Source: an uncultured Elusimicrobia bacterium (lineage in GTDB: Bacteria > Elusimicrobiota > Elusimicrobia > UBA1565 > UBA9628). Taken from it: a stretch of 5,815 nucleotides of DNA. A program made the position numbers and the translations under genes. Below are positions 1 to 5,815 of the stretch, in pieces; position 1 is the stretch's first letter, and each line of letters begins with the position of its first letter. The stretch lies in NCBI GenBank assembly GCA_903874575.1, contig CAIQSZ010000310.1, positions 1-5,815 of the forward strand, written 5' to 3'. The notes under the pieces are model-generated. The model did no database searches. It was not told the DNA's origin and saw nothing but the letters and a program-made list of their open reading frames with translations.

Positions 1-1
1 C

Positions 2-712
2 CGCTGGCAGCGCGTTTACCGCCCCACGCCGATCCGTTGCCCCGCCGCCTGCTTCATACTCAAGGTCTATTCAAGGGCGCGGGCATGGGTCAAGCCTCAG
101 GCCGTGATGTTCGAGGCCGCGCGCAAGCTCAAGATGGTCGGACGCGTGCGCCCCGAGGACGTGCCGCTGGTGCGGGACGGGCTGGATCTGACGTTCTGGG
201 CGGTCAAGGATCCAAAACGCAAACTCACCGGACGCATCACGCGCTTCGTGCTGGACATCCAGGGCCGGAACGTGTCCCCGGGAGGCTCCTTCGTCTTATA
301 CATGAGTCCCGACCGGTACTTCGATCCGGGAACCGAGTGGGAAGGGGAGCTCGTTCCCTTGCGCAAGAGCGACGTCCTCATCGTGCCCACCTCGGCCCTG
401 ATCCGCCACGACGGCGCCGTCTATCTGCCCGTGCGCGTGTCCACCGGGATCACCACGGCCGACGACACGCAGATCACGGCGGGGGCGGAGGAAAAGCGCG
501 ACTTTCTGATCCTCGACGACGCGGAACTTAAGGGCTCGCAACGCCACGGGCAGGACGTGGACCGGTCCGCCGTCGAGACGCGGCCGCGAGAAACAGCGCC
601 GGCCGCCGCCAGGGAGATCAGAACGCTCCGCTCCGACGATACGCCGCAGCGTCAGTCGTCTCCGATGGATGAGAAGGACTACGGAGGCGAGGACCCCTAT
701 GGCGAGCAATAG
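2..712 (+). CDS. RND-type efflux periplasmic adaptor (membrane fusion protein), 5' end missing
   Basis: This is the C-terminal 236 residues of a protein whose reading frame is open from base 2, so the true start lies outside the window; the GTG at 104 and ATG at 107 are internal. In the HlyD/CusB family such proteins sit in the periplasm and bridge an inner-membrane RND pump to an outer-membrane channel. Residues about 8-45 match the second half of a biotinyl-lipoyl-like domain (WVKP and VMFEAA). They are followed by MVGRVRPEDVPLVRDG, the usual 'E-D-x-x-L-V-x-x-G' entry to the beta-barrel domain, and LTGRI. VPTSALI at residue 128 and the following YLPVRVSTGI and ITAG resemble the membrane-proximal domain. 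The last roughly 59 residues are charged, low-complexity and probably disordered. The pump and channel genes are not in view, so the substrate is unknown. The last 14 bases overlap glgC. Assignment rests on motif recall, and other HlyD-like secretion adaptors remain possible. Confidence 0.68.
   Translation, partial: RWQRVYRPTPIRCPAACFILKVYSRARAWVKPQAVMFEAARKLKMVGRVRPEDVPLVRDGLDLTFWAVKDPKRKLTGRITRFVLDIQGRNVSPGGSFVLYMSPDRYFDPGTEWEGELVPLRKSDVLIVPTSALIRHDGAVYLPVRVSTGITTADDTQITAGAEEKRDFLILDDAELKGSQRHGQDVDRSAVETRPRETAPAAAREIRTLRSDDTPQRQSSPMDEKDYGGEDPYGEQ
683..692 (+). promoter_or_regulatory. Ribosome binding site of glgC
   Basis: The purine-rich run GGAGGCGAGG lies inside the end of the adaptor gene. 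Its second GAGG ends 6 bases before the ATG at 699, good spacing for a Shine-Dalgarno site. This decides the start: an in-frame ATG at 669 would add ten residues (MRRTTEARTP) that are unlike GlgC N-termini and would put the Shine-Dalgarno run inside the gene. Confidence 0.65.
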
Positions 713-1940
713 CCGCGTCATCTCCCCGACCAAACGCGTCCTGGCCATCGTGCTGGCCGGCGGCAAGGGCGAGCGGCTGCATCCGATGACGCACGAGCGC
801 TCCAAACCCGCGGTGCCGTTCGGCGGCAAGTACCGCATCGTCGACTTCGTGCTGTCGAACTGCGTGAACTCCGGCGTCCAATCGATCTACGTCCTGGTGC
901 AGTATATGTCGCAAAGCCTCATCGAGTACCTGCGCTCGAACTGGCGCACCGCCGGTCTTACGGCCGACCAGTTCATCACCGTCGTGCCTCCGCAGATGCG
1001 CATGGGCACCATGTGGTACCGCGGCACCGCCGACGCCGTGCGCCAGAATCTCAACCTCATCCACGACTTCGACCCGGACCTAGTCGTCGTTTTCGGCGCC
1101 GACCACGTTTACCGGATGGACGTGGGCCAGATGATCCAGTACCACGTCGACCGCGGCGCGGACGCCACCGTCTCCACGATCCCGGTGTCCCTGAGGACCG
1201 CGTCCTCGTTCGGCGTGCTGGAGACCGACGCGAGAGGCCGAGTCGTCGGATTCGTCGAGAAGCCGCCCCAGCCCAAGTCCATGCCGGGCGACCCCGCGCG
1301 CGCGCTGGCGTCCATGGGCAACTATGTCTTCAACAAGGACCTGCTGATCGACCTGCTCAAAAACTCATACACGGACGAAAGCGACCTCGACTTCGGCAAG
1401 AACATACTGCCCCTCCTGCATCGGACGCATAAGTTGTACGCCTACGACTTCTCCACGAACATATTGCCCGGGATCAAGCTGTACGAGGAGAACGCCTACT
1501 GGCGCGACGTGGGGACCATCCAGAGCTTTTACGCGGCCAACATGGACATCCTGGGCGCCCGACCGAAACTGAACCTCAACAACCGGCGTTGGTTCATCCA
1601 TTCCGGGCGCTACGACGGCCCTCCGGCTAAAATTCTGGACGGCCGGATCACCAACAGCATCATCGGCGACGGCTGCTTCGTGCGCAACGCCGTCATCAAG
1701 AATTCCATCCTGGGCCGCGGCGTCCACGTGCACGACGGCGCCGTCGTCGAGGATTCCATCGTCATGGATTTCTGCAAGGTGCGGGCCGGCGCCCACTTGC
1801 GACGCGTCATCGTCGACCGCTTCAACGATATCCCCGCGAGGCTCAAGGTCGGATTCTCCCGGGAGGACGACTCCAAACGCTACTTCGTCGACGCGGCCGG
1901 AATCGTCGTCGTCCCCCGCGGCGTGACCGTGCCCCGTTAG
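699..1940 (+). CDS. glgC: Glucose-1-phosphate adenylyltransferase (ADP-glucose pyrophosphorylase)
   Basis: This cytoplasmic enzyme makes ADP-glucose and pyrophosphate from ATP and glucose 1-phosphate, the committed and usually allosterically controlled step of bacterial glycogen synthesis. The 413-residue product is close to the normal family length and looks intact. The N-terminal nucleotidyltransferase domain shows LAGGKGERL at 19-27 and KPAVPFGGKYRIVDF at 36-50. GTADAV is at 109-114, GADHVY at 133-138 (D135 is the expected metal-binding aspartate), FGVLE from 171 and EKP at 187-189 (K188 is the expected glucose-1-phosphate lysine). YWRDVGT at 267-273 ends the catalytic part. From about residue 300 hexapeptide-like repeats (SIIGDG, SILGRG, VHDGAVVEDSIV) form the left-handed beta-helix found in GlgC. 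I start at ATG 699 because of the ribosome binding site just upstream; translation is probably coupled to the adaptor gene it overlaps. No glycogen synthase or branching enzyme is in view. Other sugar nucleotidyltransferases are unlikely given this motif set. Confidence 0.95.
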   Translation: MASNSRVISPTKRVLAIVLAGGKGERLHPMTHERSKPAVPFGGKYRIVDFVLSNCVNSGVQSIYVLVQYMSQSLIEYLRSNWRTAGLTADQFITVVPPQMRMGTMWYRGTADAVRQNLNLIHDFDPDLVVVFGADHVYRMDVGQMIQYHVDRGADATVSTIPVSLRTASSFGVLETDARGRVVGFVEKPPQPKSMPGDPARALASMGNYVFNKDLLIDLLKNSYTDESDLDFGKNILPLLHRTHKLYAYDFSTNILPGIKLYEENAYWRDVGTIQSFYAANMDILGARPKLNLNNRRWFIHSGRYDGPPAKILDGRITNSIIGDGCFVRNAVIKNSILGRGVHVHDGAVVEDSIVMDFCKVRAGAHLRRVIVDRFNDIPARLKVGFSREDDSKRYFVDAAGIVVVPRGVTVPR

Positions 1941-1947
1941 AGGCGCG

Positions 1948-3618
1948 ATGGCCCGCGAGGATGTCCCCCGGCTGGCCGTTCTCGCCGCCGCGTGGGCGGG
2001 ATTGTTCCTGTTCGTCGATCCGCGAGGACAATTCCCCCTCAACGATGATTTCCAGTACGCGGAATGCGCGCGCAGACTCGTCGCGGGGGAAGGGATGCAT
2101 CTGCCGCAATGGGCGCTGTCCGCCACCGCCGCGCACGCCCTTTTGGGCGCCGTCGCTACGGCGCCGTGGGGCGCGACGAACCAAGCGCTTCGTTTCTGGG
2201 AAATCCTAATCGGCGGCGCAGGCGCCGCCCTCGTCTACGCGTTGGCCCGCCGTTGGCGCGCGGGCGCGGACGTCGCGTTCTTGGCCGCGCTGACGGTCGC
2301 ATGGTCGCCGCTGTACGCGACGCTCAGCGCCAGCTTCCACATCGACGTCACCGCGTCGGCGTTCACGCTGGCGGGACTGCTCGCGTTCCTGCACGCGCGC
2401 GAGCGGCGCGCTCCACGCTGGTACGCCGCCGCGTCGGCGCTCGTCGCCGTCTCGGGGCTGTCCCGACAAACCGGGTTCCTCTGCGTCGCCGGCGGCCTGG
2501 CGGCGCTCTCCTGGGAACGTCGGCTGTCCCGCCGGGAGGCGGCCGCGTTCGTCCTGCCCGCCGCGCTGGCCGCCGCCGCGTTCGCGTGGTGGGTCCGCTG
2601 CGTGCACGGCCCGACCTGGGCCTGGGAGTCCGGCGTCTACTCCCCGAAGGCGGACCTCGATTACTGGCTGCGTCCCGCGGCACGGGGCGTCGTCCTGGCC
2701 CGATTCGGAAAGACCCTCTCGATGACGGCCCTATTTCTGGCGCCGCTGTCGCTGCTGCGCGCGCGCGGGACGTTCGCTCGGAAGACGACGCGCGGCGAGG
2801 CCGTCGCGTTGGCCGCCGTCGCCGCGGCGGGACTGCTGCTGTGGGCCAAGGACCGGGGCCTGCCCTTGCTCTTAAACACCCTGACCCGGGCGGGATTGGG
2901 GGCGGGAACGCTGGTCGACGCCGACGACAAGCCGGGCGGCTGGTGGCGAAGCCCTCTGCTGTGGAACGCGGCCGCGCTGACGGCGTTGCTGTCGTCCCTG
3001 ATCCTGACGCGCGCGGCCGCCGAGGAAAATCGCGGGCCCGACGCGGAGGAACTGCGCGCCGCCGCGCTGTTCGCCTTCGCTCCATACCTGCCGGCCCTGG
3101 TGATGCCCGTGATATACGACCGCTACCTTTTGATCTTCCTCCCCGTCGCCGCCGCCGGCTTCGCGGCCGGACGCCGCGACGATGCGCGCCGCGCCGCGCC
3201 CGCTTTCGCCGCCGCCGCGATCCTTGGATTTTTCACCTGGGCGGGACTCTCCGATTACTTCGCGTGGAACCGCGCTCGATGGGAAGCGGGGACGACCGCC
3301 GCCCGCGGCAAGCCTACGGCAAGCGTGGAAAACGGCTTCGATTGGGACGGCCAATTCAGCCTGACCCGGAATCTCAATGAGTTGCGGCGGCGCAAGCCCG
3401 CGCGCAAAATCGGGGTCTGGGAATGGCAGACGCTCAACCGCGTGGTCCTGGGCACCTGCTTCAAAGCGACTCCCAAGGTCCCGGGATGGAAGCTCGTCGG
3501 GGAGTTCCCCTACCGCACGCCGTTGCTCCCCGGACGAGGCGGCGTCGTGCGTCTATTCGCGGCGCCCGGTTCCGTCGTGGAAGGCCCGGCCCCGAGAATG
3601 GTAGAACACGCACGGTGA
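1948..3618 (+). CDS. GT-C fold membrane glycosyltransferase, GT39/ArnT-like
   Basis: The 556-residue product is a polytopic inner-membrane protein with many Ala/Leu/Val-rich segments from residue 9 to about 430, then a soluble C-terminal part of about 110 residues. Enzymes of this fold transfer a sugar from a lipid-phosphate carrier to an acceptor on the outer face of the membrane. After the first hydrophobic segment comes PLNDDFQYA with D33 and D34, the acidic first-loop motif typical of GT-C enzymes. SFHIDVTASAF near D133 resembles the second conserved site, and YDRYLLIFLP at 390-399 matches the 'DRYLLPLLP' pattern common in GT39-like proteins. The start is ATG 1948, 7 bases after the glgC stop, with a modest AGAGG at 1939-1943. 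Its end overlaps the GH57 gene by 4 bases. Donor and acceptor are unknown; its place between two glucan genes suggests, but does not show, a link to sugar metabolism. A generic glycosyltransferase name is safer than a specific one. Confidence 0.72.
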   Translation: MAREDVPRLAVLAAAWAGLFLFVDPRGQFPLNDDFQYAECARRLVAGEGMHLPQWALSATAAHALLGAVATAPWGATNQALRFWEILIGGAGAALVYALARRWRAGADVAFLAALTVAWSPLYATLSASFHIDVTASAFTLAGLLAFLHARERRAPRWYAAASALVAVSGLSRQTGFLCVAGGLAALSWERRLSRREAAAFVLPAALAAAAFAWWVRCVHGPTWAWESGVYSPKADLDYWLRPAARGVVLARFGKTLSMTALFLAPLSLLRARGTFARKTTRGEAVALAAVAAAGLLLWAKDRGLPLLLNTLTRAGLGAGTLVDADDKPGGWWRSPLLWNAAALTALLSSLILTRAAAEENRGPDAEELRAAALFAFAPYLPALVMPVIYDRYLLIFLPVAAAGFAAGRRDDARRAAPAFAAAAILGFFTWAGLSDYFAWNRARWEAGTTAARGKPTASVENGFDWDGQFSLTRNLNELRRRKPARKIGVWEWQTLNRVVLGTCFKATPKVPGWKLVGEFPYRTPLLPGRGGVVRLFAAPGSVVEGPAPRMVEHAR

Positions 3619-4850
3619 GCCCCCGATACATCTGCGTCCACGGCCACTTCCACCAGCCCCCGCGCGAAAACCCGTGGCTGGGGGAAGTCGAACGCGAGGA
3701 AACGGCCTTCCCGTTTCACGACTGGCACCGCCGCGCCGTCGAGGAGTGCTACGGCCCCGTCGCGCTGGGCGTGCGCGCCGGATCCGACGGCCGGTCGATC
3801 GCCTACGACGACCTGTTGCGGCGGATTTCGTTCGACTTCGGGCCGGCTCTTCTGGATTGGCTGGAACGCGAGCGTCCGTCGCTGTACGAACGCGTGATCG
3901 CGGCCGACAGGCTCAGCGCCTCGCTCGACGGGCTGGGCAACGCGATCTCCCAGCCCTACTACCATGCGATCCTGCCGCTGGCCTCTCGCCGCGACAAAGA
4001 GACCTTGGTGCGCTGGGGCGTCGCGGACTTCAAGGCGCGCTTCGGTCGAGCCCCCCATGGACTCTGGCTGCCGGAGACCGCCGTCGACGAAGAAACGCTC
4101 GACGTTCTCGCGGCCGAGGGCATCGAGTTCACCATCCTCGATCCCGCGCAAGCCGCCGAAGTCCGCATCGTCGGCGGCGAGTGGACGCCCACGACCGCGG
4201 AGACCTTGGATCCGAAGACGCCCTACCGCTGGAACTCGCCGCTGGACGCGTCGCGCGGTCTGGCGGTGTTCTTCTACCACGGGCGGCTGTCGCACGGGGT
4301 CGTCTCCGGCGAGACCACGCTCAGCGCCCAAGGCTTCGCGCGCGCGGTGACCGGGCGTTACCTGCCCGGCGAGTCCACTCAAATGGTGCACGTCGCCTCC
4401 GACGGCGAATTCTACGGGCGCCGCCATCCGGGCGCGAAACATTCGCTCTCGCTCGGCTTGGACCTGCTGGCCGCGGAAGGCGTGTCCGCGATCAACCACG
4501 CGCGCTTCCTGTCCATGTTCCCCCCGCCGCACGAGGTCCGAGTCCGCGCGCGAACCTCGTCGAGCTGCCCTCACGGGCTCGGACGCTGGGAGAAAGACTG
4601 CGGCTGCCGCTCCTGGCACCGGCCCGATTGGTCGCAGGCTTGGCGCGCCCCCCTGCGCGACGCGCTCGAACGCCTGGCCAAACGGCTCGACGCGTTGTAT
4701 GAAGACGAGGCGGGCCGATTCTTCGACGACCCCTGGGCCGCGCGCGACGCGTCCATCGTCCTGCGCCGCGACCGGCGGCCGCAGGCCCTGAGCCTCTTCG
4801 TGTCCGAGCGCGCGAGTCGGCCGCTGACGCCCGAAGTCATCGTAATTTGA
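3615..4850 (+). CDS. GH57 alpha-amylase-type glycosidase, truncated at the composition junction (DUF3536 half lost)
   Basis: Glycoside hydrolase family 57 retaining enzymes act on alpha-glucans, and this subgroup is usually annotated alpha-amylase/alpha-mannosidase with a C-terminal DUF3536 domain. The GTG start at 3615 overlaps the previous stop (GTGA) and gives MSPRYICVHGHFHQPPRENP, the characteristic N-terminus; the frame is open further upstream to 3423, but that is overlap with the previous gene. HFHQPP at 11-16 is conserved region 1. GLWLPE at 149-154 carries the likely nucleophile E154. ASDGEFYGRR at 261-270 carries the likely acid/base D263. SSCPHG...DCGC at 317-331 and WSQAWRAPLRDAL are typical of the DUF3536-associated subgroup. 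The frame ends after 411 residues, while these proteins are usually about twice as long as I recall. The last codons (after LTPE) read into AT-rich DNA and the TGA is probably foreign. The catalytic half is present, but the gene as it stands is a fragment. No signal peptide is seen, so the product is probably cytoplasmic. Confidence 0.85.
   Translation: MSPRYICVHGHFHQPPRENPWLGEVEREETAFPFHDWHRRAVEECYGPVALGVRAGSDGRSIAYDDLLRRISFDFGPALLDWLERERPSLYERVIAADRLSASLDGLGNAISQPYYHAILPLASRRDKETLVRWGVADFKARFGRAPHGLWLPETAVDEETLDVLAAEGIEFTILDPAQAAEVRIVGGEWTPTTAETLDPKTPYRWNSPLDASRGLAVFFYHGRLSHGVVSGETTLSAQGFARAVTGRYLPGESTQMVHVASDGEFYGRRHPGAKHSLSLGLDLLAAEGVSAINHARFLSMFPPPHEVRVRARTSSSCPHGLGRWEKDCGCRSWHRPDWSQAWRAPLRDALERLAKRLDALYEDEAGRFFDDPWAARDASIVLRRDRRPQALSLFVSERASRPLTPEVIVI
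4836..4850. other. Breakpoint between GC-rich and AT-rich DNA
   Basis: Within this short interval the sequence changes from GC-rich plus-strand coding (GH57) to AT-rich minus-strand coding. The GH57 family resemblance ends around codon 4831-4836. The minus-strand membrane protein stops making sense after about 4844, becoming antisense of GH57. No inverted repeat, target duplication, tRNA end or transposase is visible at the join. The exact base cannot be fixed from one sequence. The most likely cause is a chimeric assembly; a real recombination is possible. Confidence 0.75.
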
Positions 4851-5062
4851 GCTAGATAGCCAACGGCATAAAGCGCAATTAGATTTCCGGCGATGAAGCA
4901 GATAATTTTCAAAAAACTGATGTGAGTTGAAACGATGCCAGGGATGAGCCCGTCCACGACCAAGGCCAGTGCGAAAAAAAGCAGCAGCAAAAAAAGCAGA
5001 TCGCTGAGCAATTTGTAAATTATGAGCAGTTTATTTTTAGCTAGTTGGGGTAGAGGAGGCAT
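4844..5062 (-). CDS. Small two-helix membrane protein, 3' end cut by the junction
   Basis: The first 73 residues are believable as a protein: a short hydrophilic start (MPPLPQLAKNK), a hydrophobic helix at about 18-36 (a Leu/Phe-rich run), a short loop with PGIVSTH at 41-47, and a second helix at about 50-70. I do not recognise the family; proteins of this type are common as uncharacterised inner-membrane proteins in Patescibacteria. From T74 on, the open frame continues to 4571 but encodes Arg/Ser-rich antisense of the GH57 gene, so I end the real part at 4844. The ATG at 5060-5062 lies 26 bases inside the upstream repeat-protein gene. No Shine-Dalgarno site is visible before it, so translation may be coupled or leaderless-like, and the start is only the best available. 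How much of the C-terminus is lost is unknown. Confidence 0.5.
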
Positions 5063-5815
5063 AAGTGCTTATAATTGAATTATACAAACCGTGGAAAAAT
5101 GATTTGAAATTTGATTGGGTGATGTCTTTTTTATAATCAACAGACAGAGAATCTATGTGGAGATTGGTTGCGGATTTCAGCTTGAATTCATAATCGAAGC
5201 CAATCAAATCGGATAGTGAATTGAGTGGAACCCGGCAAGAATAAACGGATGATTGCCAGAAATTATTTTTTAAACTGCAATCGGCATAGAGACTCAGGGC
5301 TTTTTCGGAAACTTCAACCGGACCTTTTTTGAGCCAAGAAGCGGCAATATCAGTGCCGGGCAATAGATGTTTTTCTCCCTTTTCTATAATATAATACATC
5401 GAATTTTCCGAGGTTTTGAAGATTGTCCCATCTGGATGAATGCTTTTAATGTTGAAAAGTTTATCCCTTTGATAAATGGCAATTTCATCCTCGCCCACAT
5501 TTAAAACATTATTCCAATTGTAGCCTTTTTGAGCAAAAGTTTGCGGATTGTCAATGGGTAGAATTTTTCCATCGCTGACTATGAAAACTGAACCGCCATT
5601 GGCGACTAATGTCCCGTCAGCAAAGCCGGCTAGGTTGTCTGTTATGGGATAGTTTTTTAAAAAGCTGGCGTCTTTTGTGATAGCGATATTTGCGTCATAT
5701 TGCGTTAAGTAGGCTTGGTCACTGACAAATTTTTCTAGCTGCTGGTTGTTCAATATATAGTAATTGTCGGCAATCCTGAAAAGGGTACCGTCAGGATAGC
5801 TGTCGTTCGCAGTTA
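5037..5815 (-). CDS. Repeat protein with ~60-residue DGT units, 5' end missing
   Basis: 258 residues are visible and the frame is open to the window edge, so the start lies outside; the TTG at 5751-5753 is an internal codon. I do not recognise a named family. The chain holds three related units, each opening with a P/A-D-G-T-L/I motif followed by a short strand pair ending in Y/F-I-V/I or Y-Y-I. The DGT aspartates are at residues 8, 66 and 128, a spacing of 58 and 62. After the units come two cysteines 14 apart (C179 and C193) that could form a disulphide, then a probable beta domain (GFDYEFKL) and a C-terminal helix. The cysteine pair and the style of the repeats suggest an extracytoplasmic protein, but the N-terminus needed to see a signal is absent. 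Similar DGT-repeat proteins are, from memory, common in Patescibacteria, often as large surface proteins. AT-ending codons set it apart from the GC-rich genes. Function is unknown. Confidence 0.7.
   Translation of the reverse strand, partial: TANDSYPDGTLFRIADNYYILNNQQLEKFVSDQAYLTQYDANIAITKDASFLKNYPITDNLAGFADGTLVANGGSVFIVSDGKILPIDNPQTFAQKGYNWNNVLNVGEDEIAIYQRDKLFNIKSIHPDGTIFKTSENSMYYIIEKGEKHLLPGTDIAASWLKKGPVEVSEKALSLYADCSLKNNFWQSSVYSCRVPLNSLSDLIGFDYEFKLKSATNLHIDSLSVDYKKDITQSNFKSFFHGLYNSIISTYASSTPTS
5300..5807 (-). repeat. Three protein-level DGT repeat units
   Basis: The coding strand contains three diverged units with DGT codons at 5784-5792, 5610-5618 and 5424-5432. Spacing is 174 and 186 bases, both multiples of three. 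Motifs are YPDGTLF, FADGTLV and HPDGTIF, each followed 8-12 residues later by a hydrophobic aromatic strand (NYYIL, SVFIVSDG, MYYIIEKG). Unit limits are approximate. The DNA itself is not repetitive, so this is old internal duplication rather than a recent tandem repeat. Confidence 0.6.

Noticed and set aside
1365..2126. Long open frame on the minus strand (253 codons) opposite the end of glgC and the start of the glycosyltransferase
   Set aside because: It is antisense of two well-supported genes, has an Asp/Val/His-rich composition typical of reverse frames in GC-rich DNA, and matches no family I know.
2064..3380. Plus-strand open frame of 438 codons within the glycosyltransferase gene
   Set aside because: It is an Arg-rich shifted frame of the glycosyltransferase, which has clear membrane segments and GT-C motifs in its own frame.
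3510..4619. Long open frame on the minus strand (369 codons) opposite GH57
   Set aside because: GH57 motifs are clear on the plus strand. The reverse frame is Arg/Ala/Gly-rich with no recognisable domain, as expected where stop codons are rare in GC-rich DNA.
4571..4843. C-terminal extension of the minus-strand membrane protein
   Set aside because: This part is antisense of the GH57 gene and arises only because the frame stays open across the junction; it is not a real fusion domain.
5079..5084. TATAAT hexamer on the minus strand before the small membrane protein
   Set aside because: It lies inside the repeat-protein gene in AT-rich DNA, where such hexamers are frequent by chance, and I see no convincing partner -35 element.
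4836..5815. AT-rich segment as an integrated mobile element or genomic island
   Set aside because: No integrase, transposase, terminal repeat, attachment site or second boundary is visible. The segment simply runs off the window, which fits a chimeric join better.

Overview
The window contains two unlike pieces of DNA that meet at about position 4840. Positions 1 to about 4840 are very GC-rich: 52 of the 60 bases at 2521-2580 are G or C by hand count. Codons there end almost always in G or C, and four genes are packed head to tail on the plus strand. Positions from about 4845 to 5815 are AT-rich: 19 of the 60 bases at 5101-5160 are G or C. Both genes there lie on the minus strand and use A/T-ending codons.

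The GC-rich part reads like one operon of a diderm (Gram-negative-type) bacterium. It holds the C-terminal part of an RND-type efflux periplasmic adaptor (2-712), then glgC, ADP-glucose pyrophosphorylase (699-1940). Next come a polytopic GT-C fold (GT39/ArnT-like) glycosyltransferase (1948-3618) and a GH57 alpha-amylase-type glycosidase of the DUF3536-associated kind (from 3615). The genes overlap by 14 bases, are separated by 7 bases, and overlap by 4 bases, so translational coupling is likely. GlgC makes the ADP-glucose donor for glycogen synthesis and the GH57 enzyme probably acts on alpha-glucans, so this is at least partly a glycogen/alpha-glucan cluster. The membrane glycosyltransferase between them has no obvious place in that pathway. 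The source phylum cannot be fixed from this sequence; a GC-rich diderm lineage such as Elusimicrobiota or a deltaproteobacterial relative is a guess.

The GH57 frame runs into the AT-rich DNA and stops a few codons later, so the enzyme has lost roughly its C-terminal half. Coming the other way, a small two-helix membrane protein on the minus strand (start at 5062) runs into the same point and continues as meaningless antisense of the GH57 gene. Upstream of it is the 3' part of a gene for a repeat protein with about 60-residue units around a DGT motif (5037-5815, 5' end outside the window). The composition and style of these two proteins resemble Patescibacteria (candidate phyla radiation), judged from memory of that group.

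Two genes broken at one point, with an abrupt change in composition and coding strand, and no transposase, integrase, tRNA or repeat at the boundary, point first to a chimeric metagenome contig. A real insertion or rearrangement is the second possibility. I see no convincing new biological system here. There is no gene-free stretch over 300 bases, and I see no RNA gene, CRISPR array, insertion sequence or clear terminator.
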